A DNA stretch of 7,916 nt from Rhodocyclaceae bacterium (GTDB lineage: Bacteria; Pseudomonadota; Gammaproteobacteria; Burkholderiales; Rhodocyclaceae): contig JAUYFZ010000215.1 of the NCBI GenBank assembly GCA_030689585.1, positions 1 through 7,916 of the forward strand. Direction: 5' to 3'. Position numbers and translations under genes: made by a program. Below are positions 1 through 6,880 of this stretch, piece after piece. The notes under the pieces are model-generated. The model worked only from the letters and a program-made list of their open reading frames with translations, was not told the origin of the DNA and ran no database searches. Within the stretch, counting starts at the first letter, position 1. Every line of letters starts with the position of its first letter.

Positions 1-672
<672 letters not shown>

Positions 673-984
673 CTAAACTCCCTTCGCCCCTTGCGGGAGT
701 TGGGGAGAGGGAGAGGGTTGAGGAATGAGATCAACGACACCATAAAGCTGCGCCAGAGTTCGCATGGCTTCCGGTAGGTGGCGAATGGTCAGTTTTTTAG
801 GGGCGGTGCGACACCAGTCAAACAGAATGGCCAGTGAGGCGGAATCCACGTCGGTGACCTGAGAGAGATCTACCGTGACGGCCCCTGCATCAATCAAGGC
901 GTTACCCGCAGAGATCAACTGGTTGGCACGGGCGATGGTCATCGGCCCGATCACCTGCATTTGATCGCCGCTGGATTGAATCAT
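673..984 (-). CDS. mlaB: MlaB, STAS-domain subunit of the Mla phospholipid ABC transporter
   Basis: Small cytoplasmic STAS-domain protein of 103 residues, which in the Mla system binds the ATPase MlaF and stabilises the MlaFEDB complex. The STAS core is visible: the beta-strand VTVDLSQV near residues 36-43, then the DVDSASLAILFDWC loop and helix at about 45-58. Asp47-Ser48-Ala49 sits where STAS proteins have their conserved loop; the position equivalent to the functionally important Thr52 of E. coli MlaB needs an alignment. Its ATG overlaps the mlaC stop by four bases (ATGA), implying translational coupling. The C-terminal tail from about residue 89, QPSPSPQLPQGAKGV, is low-complexity, looks unlike a STAS domain, and is encoded by a REP-like sequence, so the original gene probably ended earlier. 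Family assignment rests on the fold signature and operon position. Confidence 0.88.
   Translation of the reverse strand: MIQSSGDQMQVIGPMTIARANQLISAGNALIDAGAVTVDLSQVTDVDSASLAILFDWCRTAPKKLTIRHLPEAMRTLAQLYGVVDLIPQPSPSPQLPQGAKGV
676..721. repeat. REP-like GC-rich intergenic repeat fused into the mlaB 3' end
   Basis: The plus strand here holds a short imperfect hairpin, with CTCCC at 678-682 and GGGAG at 695-699 around TTCGCCCCTTGC, followed by a GGGGAGAGGGAGAGGG tail. This has the look of the short G-rich palindromic repeats scattered between genes in many proteobacteria, and it resembles the repeats at 6950-7054 in having a stem followed by a G-rich tail. Here it lies inside coding sequence: it encodes the proline-rich last 15 or so residues of MlaB and carries the murA ribosome-binding site. 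That it is a mobile or dispersed repeat is inferred from resemblance; only one copy of this type is in the window. Confidence 0.5.
678..682 (-). promoter_or_regulatory. Ribosome-binding site of murA, inside the mlaB 3' end
   Basis: On the minus strand GGGAG lies 8 bases before the GTG of murA. It sits inside the last codons of mlaB and within a GC-rich repeat-like sequence, so murA translation is probably coupled to mlaB. It decides the GTG start. Confidence 0.6.
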
Positions 985-1598
985 TTCTTGGCAACTTGGG
1001 TATTTTTAGTGCGTAGCGAGGCAATCAGCCCTGCAATGCCGCCTGCACTGATTTCTTGAGAAAAGGAATTGCGGTAGTTGGTGACTAGGCTGATTCCTGC
1101 GACGTAAATGTCAAAAACTTTCCATTCTCCATCCTCTTGTTTTTCGAGTTCGTAATCGAGTTGAATCGGTTTGGAGCCAGATTGTCGGACTTCTGTGCGT
1201 ACGATCACTTCTGTTTCTGTTGGATGCATCTTGAATGGCTTGAAATAAGGTGTCTGATTGCGATATTCCGTCAGCGATTTAGCATAGGTGCGAACAAGTA
1301 ACGTGCGAAATTCGTCAACGAGTATTTTGCGTTGATCAGCGGTGGTTTGCCGCCAATCTTTTCCTACGGCGAGTGAGGTCATGCGAGTGAAGTTGGCATG
1401 AGGGGCCATTTTAAGTTCGATAAGCTCAATCGCTTTTCTTGTGTTACCGGAACGGATGTCCGTATCGTGGCGAACGATGTCGAGTACTTCGTTGGTAATG
1501 TTTTTGATGAGCACATCAGGTGATATTTCTTGAGCAGTTGCTGCGAAAATCTGAAAAAAAATAACGAATCCGATAACCAGACGAAACAATCGCTTCAC
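981..1598 (-). CDS. mlaC: MlaC, periplasmic phospholipid-binding shuttle (Tol_Tol_Ttg2 family)
   Basis: MlaC carries a phospholipid across the periplasm between outer-membrane MlaA and the inner-membrane MlaFEDB complex. The 205-residue product is close to the normal length. It begins with a signal peptide: MKRLFR, a hydrophobic stretch to about residue 19, and an Ala-Thr-Ala cleavage site at residues 20-22. There is no lipobox cysteine, so a soluble periplasmic protein is expected. Family features include LKMAPHANFTRMTSLAVG near 62-79, the DEFRTLLVRTYAKSL helix at about 95-109, and the YELEKQEDGEWKVFDIYVAGISLVTNYRNSF region (in pieces, about 149-179), which is typical of the family C-terminal half. 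Both ends overlap neighbours by four bases (ATGA with mlaA upstream and mlaB downstream). The signal-peptide coding region contains a run of eight T's (complement of 1554-1561). Confidence 0.95.
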   Translation of the reverse strand: MKRLFRLVIGFVIFFQIFAATAQEISPDVLIKNITNEVLDIVRHDTDIRSGNTRKAIELIELKMAPHANFTRMTSLAVGKDWRQTTADQRKILVDEFRTLLVRTYAKSLTEYRNQTPYFKPFKMHPTETEVIVRTEVRQSGSKPIQLDYELEKQEDGEWKVFDIYVAGISLVTNYRNSFSQEISAGGIAGLIASLRTKNTQVAKK

Positions 1599-2347
1599 TT
1601 GAAAATATCCTTTAAAGTAAATGGAATGGAGGGGGCGACCGGTTCATCACGTTTTTTAGGGAGAACACCGTCATTCACTAAGTAATTTCGTTGCTGAACG
1701 TAAGCATCGCGAAGATAGGAGTATTTGTCCAGTGCTGCTTCTTCGATGATTTTATCGGCAGATAACAGATCGGCTCGTTTGGAAATCAGATGAGTGGCAA
1801 TGAATGCATTTCGAGTGGGGGTGTGTTGAATGTTTCCAATAGGGTTGACCGTGGCATCGAGAATTAACCCGGCGGTATCGCGCACATTGCGGGGCCCGAA
1901 GAAGGGGATGACGACATAGGCTCCCGGCCCGATACCCCATCGGCCGAAGGTCTGACCGAAATCTTCTTCGTGTTTTTCAAGTCCCGCATCGGAGGCGACA
2001 TCGAAGAGTCCCAGAATGCCGATGGTGGTGTTGATGAGCACACGCCCCACATCCGAGGCGGCCTCAGCCGGTTTTCCCTGAATCAGGTTATTCAGCGCGA
2101 TGAAAACATCAGAGATGTTGCCGAAGAAATTGATGACCCCCGATTTGGCGGGGGGGGGCATCACAGCATCGTATCCTTTGGAAACGGGTTTGATGATGGC
2201 GGCATCCAGCCCCTCGTTAAAGGAGAACATGGCTCGATTGAACCCCTCAATGGGGTCTTTCGGGTTATTGGCCGTCGTCGTGGCGCAACCGCCGAGCAGT
2301 AACGCAGCGGAAAGTGCTAGAGAGGCGATCAATTTATCTCGAATCAT
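1595..2347 (-). CDS. mlaA: MlaA (VacJ), outer-membrane lipoprotein of the Mla system
   Basis: MlaA forms a ring in the inner leaflet of the outer membrane and, with porins, removes mislocalised phospholipids from the outer leaflet and passes them to MlaC. The 250-residue product has a lipoprotein signal peptide with lipobox LLGGC; Cys21 would be lipidated and is not followed by an inner-membrane-retention aspartate. VacJ signatures follow: DPIEGFNRAMFSFNEGLD (31-48), VGRVLINTTIGILGLFDVAS (about 100-119), then EEDFGQTFGRWGIGPGAYVV and PFFGPRNVRDTAG (about 127-161). The gene overlaps mlaD and mlaC by ATGA junctions. Unusually, Pro64-Pro65-Pro66 is encoded by nine consecutive C's, a potential slippage site in the first third of the gene. 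Position between mlaD and mlaC is the beta-proteobacterial order. Confidence 0.96.
   Translation of the reverse strand: MIRDKLIASLALSAALLLGGCATTTANNPKDPIEGFNRAMFSFNEGLDAAIIKPVSKGYDAVMPPPAKSGVINFFGNISDVFIALNNLIQGKPAEAASDVGRVLINTTIGILGLFDVASDAGLEKHEEDFGQTFGRWGIGPGAYVVIPFFGPRNVRDTAGLILDATVNPIGNIQHTPTRNAFIATHLISKRADLLSADKIIEEAALDKYSYLRDAYVQQRNYLVNDGVLPKKRDEPVAPSIPFTLKDIFK
2150..2158 (-). repeat. Nine-base homopolymeric C tract in mlaA
   Basis: The coding strand of mlaA reads ATG followed by nine C's and then GCC, encoding Met63-Pro64-Pro65-Pro66-Ala67. A one-base gain or loss by polymerase slippage would truncate MlaA early in the mature protein. It is the longest homopolymer in the window. Whether it actually varies cannot be seen in a single sequence. 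Confidence 0.8.
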
Positions 2348-2817
2348 TTTTCTTCTTTCTTATCTTCAGACGCTTTGTTGAACATGAACTGGCTGATCAG
2401 TTTTTCAAGAACGACAGCTGACTGTGTTTTCTTTAGGGTTTCACCGGCTTTTAACATGGCTTCATCCCCTCCGGCTTCAAATCCGACGTATTGCTCACCG
2501 AGTAGACCGGAGGTGTTGATGGTTGCAAAGGTATCGCGGGGGAAATGATATTGACCATTCACGTTCATGCCGACCACGGCTTGATAACGCTCTGCATCAA
2601 ATTGAATATCGGTGACGCGTCCCACGACGACACCGGCACTTTTGACGGGAGCACGGATTTTCAACCCCCCGATGTTGTCAAACCGAGCCTCCAGCCGATA
2701 GGTAGGCCCCATGTTCGAGCCAGAAAGGTTCCCGACCTTGAGGGCCAGAAACAATAGGGATGCCAAGCCAATGGCCACAAAAAAACCTACCCATAAATCA
2801 AGCGTTAAACGGTTCAT
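2344..2817 (-). CDS. mlaD: MlaD, MCE-domain subunit of the Mla phospholipid transporter
   Basis: MlaD is anchored in the inner membrane and its MCE domains assemble into a periplasmic hexameric ring with a lipid-conducting pore above MlaE. The 157-residue protein has a single N-terminal transmembrane helix (about residues 8-27, WVGFFVAIGLASLLFLAL) and a single MCE domain from about 40 to 117. The domain contains ARFDNIGGLKIRAPVKSAGV, VGRVTDI and the conserved GLLGEQYVGF segment that lines the pore-loop region. The tail is helical and ends in a charged KASEDKKEEK stretch. Length is normal for single-MCE MlaD. The ATG directly abuts the mlaE stop (TAAATG) and the stop overlaps the mlaA start (ATGA). 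Confidence 0.96.
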   Translation of the reverse strand: MNRLTLDLWVGFFVAIGLASLLFLALKVGNLSGSNMGPTYRLEARFDNIGGLKIRAPVKSAGVVVGRVTDIQFDAERYQAVVGMNVNGQYHFPRDTFATINTSGLLGEQYVGFEAGGDEAMLKAGETLKKTQSAVVLEKLISQFMFNKASEDKKEEK

Positions 2818-3621
2818 TTAAACACCTCGGAACATAAGTGCCGTGAGAACAAAGTCGGCAGAGAGAATCGCTAGGGAGGATGTTACCACGGTGCGCGTGG
2901 TTGCTCCCGATACTCCTTCGGCGGTCGGTTCGCAGTCATACCCCTCAAACACGGCAATCCAACTGACCAGGATGCCAAAAACGAAGCTTTTAATCACCCC
3001 ATTCAAAATATCTTCGCGGAAATCTACGGAGGCCTGCATCTGTGACCAGAAGGAACCTTCGTCCACGCCGATCAACTGAACCCCCACCAGATAGCCGCCG
3101 AATATGCCCATCGCGGAAAAAAGAGCCGCTAGAATCGGCATCGAAATGACTCCCGCCCAAAAGCGAGGGGCGACGACGCGGGCGATGGGATTGACGGCCA
3201 TCATTTCCATCGCCGAAAGTTGCTCCGTGGCCTTCATCAGGCCAATTTCAGCGGTAATGGCCGAACCCGCACGGCTGGCAAAGAGAAGTGCTGATACGAC
3301 AGGGCCTAATTCGCGCACCAGGGAAAGTGCGACCAAGATACCCAGTGCTTCGGAGGAGCCGTAACGTTGCAGGGTATCGTAGCCTTGAAGGCCCAATACC
3401 ATGCCGACGAAAAGACCGGAGACCAAAATGATGATGAGTGACAGAACCCCCGTGAAATAGATTTCACGGATGGTCAGATGAAACCGTTTAAGGGTCATCC
3501 CGGAATAGAGGAGGGTGGCCAACAGGAAGCGGCTGGCAAACCCCAACCGCCAGAGGCGGTCTGTGACACGCTTACCCAGATTGCGCAAAGTCGACAACAG
3601 GTTAGTGTGAAATACACTCAT
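2818..3621 (-). CDS. mlaE: MlaE, permease subunit of the Mla phospholipid ABC transporter
   Basis: MlaE is the integral inner-membrane permease that dimerises and links MlaF in the cytoplasm with the MlaD ring in the periplasm. The 267-residue product has several hydrophobic helices, around 56-78, 92-112, 155-180 and 208-226, with the last near the C-terminus. MlaE hallmarks are SLVRELGPVVSALLFASR (100-117), AGSAITAEIG (118-127), ATEQLSAMEMMAVNP (131-145, the coupling-helix region that contacts MlaF) and EGYDCEPTAEGVSGATT near 226-242. I place the start at ATG 3621 because GAGGTG lies 6 bases upstream. An in-frame GTG at 3630 would add three residues, but it is itself part of that Shine-Dalgarno. 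A 131-bp gap containing a dispersed repeat separates it from mlaF, whereas all other mla genes here are contiguous. Confidence 0.96.
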   Translation of the reverse strand: MSVFHTNLLSTLRNLGKRVTDRLWRLGFASRFLLATLLYSGMTLKRFHLTIREIYFTGVLSLIIILVSGLFVGMVLGLQGYDTLQRYGSSEALGILVALSLVRELGPVVSALLFASRAGSAITAEIGLMKATEQLSAMEMMAVNPIARVVAPRFWAGVISMPILAALFSAMGIFGGYLVGVQLIGVDEGSFWSQMQASVDFREDILNGVIKSFVFGILVSWIAVFEGYDCEPTAEGVSGATTRTVVTSSLAILSADFVLTALMFRGV

Positions 3622-3627
3622 TCGGAG

Positions 3628-3633
3628 CACCTC
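3628..3633 (-). promoter_or_regulatory. Ribosome-binding site of mlaE
   Basis: GAGGTG on the minus strand lies 6 bases before ATG 3621. It selects that ATG over the upstream in-frame GTG at 3630-3628, which overlaps the site. Confidence 0.6.
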
Positions 3634-3664
3634 GTAATAATCGAGCGCAGCGAGCAGCTCAGAA

Positions 3665-3680
3665 CCCCCCGAGAGGGGGG
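3665..3680 (-). repeat. G6/C6 hairpin in the mlaF-mlaE gap
   Basis: Six C's (3665-3670), a four-base loop GAGA (plus strand; TCTC on the mla strand) and six G's (3675-3680) form a perfect stem in the mlaF-mlaE intergenic RNA. It is not followed by a T-rich run on the minus strand (it continues GTTCTGAG when read from the stem), so it is not a convincing intrinsic terminator. It could act as an mRNA stability or attenuation element between mlaF and the rest of the operon. It lies at the edge of the dispersed repeat. Confidence 0.5.
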
Positions 3681-3755
3681 CGAAGGGGGGCGGGTGTTTA
3701 ATCGCATTTAACGGATTTCATAGGACGAGGGTTGGTTTGGCAACTATGCGAGTTA
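3672..3755 (-). repeat. Dispersed repeat, copy 1 (between mlaF and mlaE)
   Basis: Read on the minus strand, this starts at the mlaF stop (CTAACTCGCAT), passes through CCTATGAAATCCGTTAAATG and CGATTAAACACCCG, and ends in two C6 blocks separated by TTCG. The end of the window carries the same sequence on the plus strand: CTAACTCGCAT, then CATGAAATCCGTTAATGCG, ATTAATCGCCCG and two C6 blocks separated by TTCG. By eye, most positions of the ~80-bp aligned core agree, with one 1-base indel in the AT-rich part. The mlaF TAA is part of the shared sequence, so the repeat may have supplied the stop codon. It contains no ORF. Its family is not recognised. Confidence 0.75.
3715..3743 (-). promoter_or_regulatory. 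Possible sigma-70 promoter for mlaEDACB inside the repeat
   Basis: On the minus strand TTGCCA (3743-3738, five of six to the -35 consensus) is followed after exactly 17 bases by TGAAAT (3720-3715, four of six to the -10 consensus), about 90 bases before mlaE. The second repeat copy lacks the TTGCCA, so it would be specific to this copy. It would let mlaEDACB-murA be transcribed independently of mlaF. This is a pattern match only. Confidence 0.3.
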
Positions 3756-4571
3756 GGCATGTCCTACGGCTCCTGAATAAAGATCATCGCGCCACGGGGG
3801 GGATGGATAGTGAAAGGCCATGGGGCCGTCGATATCGCCCCGGACGAACTGATGCACAAAGGGGGCATCGGAAGCACGAATGTCGTCCGCCGTGCCCTCT
3901 GCGATGATGCGACCTTCAGAGACGAAATAGATGTAATCGACAATCTTGAGGGATTCGGAAACGTCATGCGTCACGATGATCGAGCTGGCTCCCAGTGCAT
4001 CGTTCAGTTGACGGATGAGCGTGCCCACGGTGGACAACGAGATGGGATCGAGACCCGCGAAAGGTTCGTCATACATGATAAGCATGGGGTCCAGCGCGAT
4101 GGCGCGCGCCAGAGCGACGCGACGAGCCATGCCACCGGACAGTTCAGAAGGTTTGCACGCGTGAACATTGGCAAGTCCCACGGCATTGAGTTTCAGCATG
4201 ACTAGGTCGTGGATGGTTGTTTCCGATAGATCGGTGTGCTCTCGCATCTGAAAAGCCACGTTATCGAAGACGGTCATGTCGGTAAAGAGTGCGCCGAATT
4301 GAAAGAGCATTCCCATGCGTCGGCGCATGTCGTACAGTCCTTCGGTATCCAAATCGGGAACGGAAACGCCATTGACTCGCACCTCGCCGGAAGACGGCTT
4401 CAACTGTCCTCCGATCAATCGAAGCGTGGTGGTTTTCCCCCCTCCGGAAATTCCCATGATGGCGACAACCTGCCCCCGATGAATTTCCATGTTGATGCCC
4501 ATGAGAATAGGCCGCTGGTCATAAGCGAAATTGACATCGGTCAGTTTGACAAGGGGAGGTGAATCAGACAT
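3753..4571 (-). CDS. mlaF: MlaF, ATPase subunit of the Mla phospholipid ABC transporter
   Basis: MlaF is the cytoplasmic ATP-binding cassette protein that powers MlaE/MlaD-mediated phospholipid movement. The 272-residue sequence carries all ABC motifs in order: Walker A GISGGGKTT (40-48, Lys46), Q-loop LFQFGALF (Gln91), signature LSGGMARRVALARA (144-157), Walker B LIMYDEP (164-170, catalytic Glu169), D-loop AGLDP (172-176) and the switch histidine His202 in IVTHD. The segment after residue 240 (QFVRGDIDGP and on to the end) corresponds to the C-terminal extension with which MlaF homologues contact MlaB. It is the first gene of the mla operon. It has no recognisable Shine-Dalgarno before ATG 4571; TAAAAT lies 7 bases upstream. 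The stop codon TAA lies at the edge of a dispersed repeat. Confidence 0.96.
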   Translation of the reverse strand: MSDSPPLVKLTDVNFAYDQRPILMGINMEIHRGQVVAIMGISGGGKTTTLRLIGGQLKPSSGEVRVNGVSVPDLDTEGLYDMRRRMGMLFQFGALFTDMTVFDNVAFQMREHTDLSETTIHDLVMLKLNAVGLANVHACKPSELSGGMARRVALARAIALDPMLIMYDEPFAGLDPISLSTVGTLIRQLNDALGASSIIVTHDVSESLKIVDYIYFVSEGRIIAEGTADDIRASDAPFVHQFVRGDIDGPMAFHYPSPPWRDDLYSGAVGHA

Positions 4572-4578
4572 GGCGTGA

Positions 4579-4584
4579 ATTTTA
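4579..4584 (-). promoter_or_regulatory. Candidate -10 box of mlaF (leaderless arrangement)
   Basis: TAAAAT on the minus strand, five of six to TATAAT, lies 7 bases before the mlaF ATG; transcription would begin at or next to the start codon. No good -35 hexamer is seen at 16-18 bases and no Shine-Dalgarno precedes the ATG. It mirrors the box of the divergent ATPase gene. Confidence 0.4.
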
Positions 4585-4609
4585 ACCGAATAAAACGAAA
4601 ACCTTGCGC

Positions 4610-4615
4610 TAAAAT
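4610..4615 (+). promoter_or_regulatory. Candidate -10 box of the ATPase gene (leaderless arrangement)
   Basis: TAAAAT lies 6 bases before ATG 4622 (TAAAAT-AAGCAG-ATG). No Shine-Dalgarno is present, and transcription from this box would start at about the ATG. I see no convincing -35 element. The 50-bp divergent region 4572-4621 holds this box and the mlaF box with little room for operators. Confidence 0.4.
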
Positions 4616-4621
4616 AAGCAG

Positions 4622-5920
4622 ATGTATCTAGAACATTTCGGACTTTCTGACCCCCCTTTCCGAGGCACGCCTCAGACCGAGCTATCCGGTGCCAGCCGGG
4701 GGGCAGTCCTTTCGGCGTTGATTTATGCGGTGACCCATGATGATGGCATCGTCAAGGTCACCGGTGAAGTTGGAACAGGCAAGACCGTCATCTGTCGTAT
4801 GGCGATAGATCGTCTGCCGGACGATTTCGTCACGGTTTATCTGGCGAATCCTTCCACGTCACGGGACGATCTTCTTTTTTCGATGGCCGATGAACTGGGG
4901 CTGTCCATTCCGGAAAAGACCAGAACCAGTGCGCTGCGTCGTCATATTCAGGAACATCTGAATGATCTTCACACGAAGGGTCGCCGAGTGGCGATCTTGC
5001 TTGATGAAGCGCACGCCATGTCACCGGAGGCATTGGATGAGATATGCCTGCTGTCGAATTTTGAATCCGGACGCGAGAAGTTGTTGCATGTGGTGCTCTT
5101 CGGGCAACCCGAACTCAATGGATTGGTCGCACGGTCGGGAATGCGCCCCTTGAAGGAGCGCATCACGCATAATTTCGTCGTTGAGGTGATGGGGGTGGAC
5201 GATGTGTTTCAGTACCTTGATTTTCGCTTACATGCCGCCGGGTATCGTGGCCCCTCCCTATTCCCTCTCCCCTCGGTGCGATTGATTGCCGAGGCTTCAC
5301 TAGGATTGATACGGCGCATCAATTTGCTTGCGGATAAGGCACTGGTCATTGCCGACCGGGAAAAAGCACTTCAGGTGTCGCCCAAGCATGTTCGTGCGGC
5401 CATTCAGGATTCGCAGTTCGGCTCTGTGAAGCATGGCCCTATCCCGCAGAGAAAAGTGGTGACTGGGCTGATAGGCTTGGCATTGGGTATTGGATTGGCT
5501 TGGAAGTGGATGGTTTCGTTATCTTCCCCACCGGTGTTACCCCCCGTTGTGTTGTCGGTTCCTGTGGCAGAAACTCCATCGATACCGCAAGAGCAGACAC
5601 TTTTGCAGCAACGGCTTGAGGAGACGACGCAGTGGTTAAATAAAACTTCGGATGATCGCTGGTTCATTCAATTATTGAGAACGACAGCCGATCAATCGGA
5701 TAAAGTCGAAAGTTTTATGCTTGAAATAATTCCAAAGATTGAAACGAGCACAGCGCATCGCGTTGGAGTTTATGCGGTGGAAATTCAGGGCCAGAGTCGG
5801 ATGGGGGTTATTTACGGAGATTTCCAGAATGAAACGGAAACCTTGGCCGCCATACAACGGCTTCCTGAAGACGTTCTGGCGATGCAACCTTATCCGCGCC
5901 AGGTGCGCCGTATTCGATAG
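4622..5920 (+). CDS. ExeA/MshM-like AAA+ ATPase with transmembrane helix and SPOR-like C-terminus
   Basis: The 432-residue protein starts MYLEHFGLSDPPF, the hallmark of the ExeA/GspA and MshM ATPases that help assemble type II secretion or pilus machines in the cell envelope. Walker A is GEVGTGKT (48-55, Lys54), Walker B VAILLDEAH (123-131), the sensor-like segment LFGQPEL (159-165), and the C-terminal AAA lid contains RRINLLADKAL (231-241). A hydrophobic helix at about 279-297 is followed by a Pro/Val-rich linker, then a segment of about 346-432 (WFIQLLRT, GVIYGDFQNETETLAAIQRLP) resembling a SPOR peptidoglycan-binding domain. This suggests a cytoplasmic ATPase tethered to the membrane and to denuded peptidoglycan. 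Relatives I recall usually read TPxTEFFFxGA near residue 17; here TELSGA lacks two residues. No gspB or pilus genes are adjacent, so the partner machine is unknown. queG starts 2 bp downstream. Confidence 0.85.
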   Translation: MYLEHFGLSDPPFRGTPQTELSGASRGAVLSALIYAVTHDDGIVKVTGEVGTGKTVICRMAIDRLPDDFVTVYLANPSTSRDDLLFSMADELGLSIPEKTRTSALRRHIQEHLNDLHTKGRRVAILLDEAHAMSPEALDEICLLSNFESGREKLLHVVLFGQPELNGLVARSGMRPLKERITHNFVVEVMGVDDVFQYLDFRLHAAGYRGPSLFPLPSVRLIAEASLGLIRRINLLADKALVIADREKALQVSPKHVRAAIQDSQFGSVKHGPIPQRKVVTGLIGLALGIGLAWKWMVSLSSPPVLPPVVLSVPVAETPSIPQEQTLLQQRLEETTQWLNKTSDDRWFIQLLRTTADQSDKVESFMLEIIPKIETSTAHRVGVYAVEIQGQSRMGVIYGDFQNETETLAAIQRLPEDVLAMQPYPRQVRRIR

Positions 5921-5922
5921 CG

Positions 5923-6861
5923 GTGCTGCAAGATGAAATACGCCGATGGGGTACGGAACTGGGGTTTTCCGCTATTGGTTTTTCAGGAGTTGATTTGGAG
6001 GCGGCCCAAGCGAACCTGTCCTCCTGGTTACAAGCCGGATGTCATGGAGACATGGATTACATGGCTCGACATGACACCCTCCGTGGAAATCCAGAGGCAT
6101 TGGTGCCCGGGACTTGTTCCATCATCAGCGCACGCATGGATTATTTTCCGGATGCTGCGGATGCGAGGGAGGTACTCGCCGATGATCGCCAAGCCTATGT
6201 CTCTCGCTACGCACTGGGGCGCGATTACCACCGGCTGATGCGCCACCGATTGCAAAAACTAGCGGATCGCATGGCTGCAAAAATCGGCCCGTTTGGTTAT
6301 CGCGTTTTCACAGATTCCGCTCCGGTCATGGAAGTGGAGATTGCACGGCAAGGCGGGCTAGGTTGGCGGGGGAAACATAGTTTGCTGCTCTCGAAAACGG
6401 GTTCTTGGTTTTTCTTGGGCGAAATTTTCACCGACCTTCCCTTCGTCGCTGACGAAATCATTACGGATCATTGCGGTCGTTGCCGTGCCTGCCTGGAGGC
6501 CTGTCCCACTGGGGCGATTGTGGCTCCTTATCAGGTAGATGCCCGACGTTGCATTTCCTATCTCACCCTTGAATTGAAGGGCGACATTCCCGAGGCGTTA
6601 CGCCCTTTAATCGGCAACCGCATCTATGGGTGCGATGACTGCCAACTGGCCTGTCCGTGGAATCGGTTCGCCCCATTGTCACGGGAAGTCGATTTCGCCC
6701 CTCGTCATGGCCTAGATCAAGCGACGCTGGCCGAACTGGCGACTTGGACAGAGGCAGAATTTTTAGATCGCCTGGCAGGTTCACCGATTCGACGCATCGG
6801 CTATGCGCGATGGTCGCGCAATATTGCGGTGGCGTTGGCAAATTCAAACCTTGCAGACTGA
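5923..6861 (+). CDS. queG: Epoxyqueuosine reductase QueG, apparently C-terminally short
   Basis: QueG is the cobalamin- and iron-sulfur-dependent enzyme that reduces epoxyqueuosine to queuosine at tRNA position 34. The 312-residue product begins at GTG, 2 bases after the ATPase stop, with LQDEIRRWGTELGFSAIGF as in the family. Asp131 in FTDSAPVMEVEIARQGGLGWRGKHSLLL (in two parts) is at the catalytic aspartate position. Two [4Fe-4S] clusters are supported by CGRCRACLEACPTGA (Cys184, 187, 190, 194), Cys210 and CDDCQLACPWN (Cys237, 240, 244). The protein stops at RNIAVALANSNLAD, whereas QueG of E. coli and related bacteria (about 350-380 residues) continues for some tens of residues after this motif. 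All catalytic motifs are intact, so activity is plausible. The stop lies 25 bases before the insertion junction upstream of hicA. No clear Shine-Dalgarno is seen; coupling to the ATPase gene is likely. Confidence 0.93.
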   Translation: MLQDEIRRWGTELGFSAIGFSGVDLEAAQANLSSWLQAGCHGDMDYMARHDTLRGNPEALVPGTCSIISARMDYFPDAADAREVLADDRQAYVSRYALGRDYHRLMRHRLQKLADRMAAKIGPFGYRVFTDSAPVMEVEIARQGGLGWRGKHSLLLSKTGSWFFLGEIFTDLPFVADEIITDHCGRCRACLEACPTGAIVAPYQVDARRCISYLTLELKGDIPEALRPLIGNRIYGCDDCQLACPWNRFAPLSREVDFAPRHGLDQATLAELATWTEAEFLDRLAGSPIRRIGYARWSRNIAVALANSNLAD

Positions 6862-6880
6862 CACCACTATTTGCTACCAT
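6851..6880 (+). promoter_or_regulatory. Weak possible original hicA promoter, now cut off by the insertion
   Basis: TTGCAG (6851-6856) and TACCAT (6875-6880, four of six to TATAAT) are separated by 18 bases at the queG end. If the 293-bp insertion and one 9-bp duplicate are removed, TACCAT would lie 6 bases before the hicA ATG, the same spacing as the TAAAAT box of the ATPase gene. The -35 match is poor, so this is tentative. Confidence 0.2.

Noticed and set aside
1554..1561. Eight-T tract in mlaC as a phase-variation site
   Set aside because: A/T runs of eight are common by chance in hydrophobic Phe-rich signal peptides; too weak to claim alongside the mlaA tract.
1970..2302. Plus-strand frames opposite mlaA
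   Set aside because: Antisense shadows of a strongly conserved lipoprotein gene; no independent coding evidence.
3665..3680. Intrinsic terminator after mlaF
   Set aside because: The stem is perfect, but there is no T run on the minus strand after it, and the downstream mla genes would need to be transcribed.
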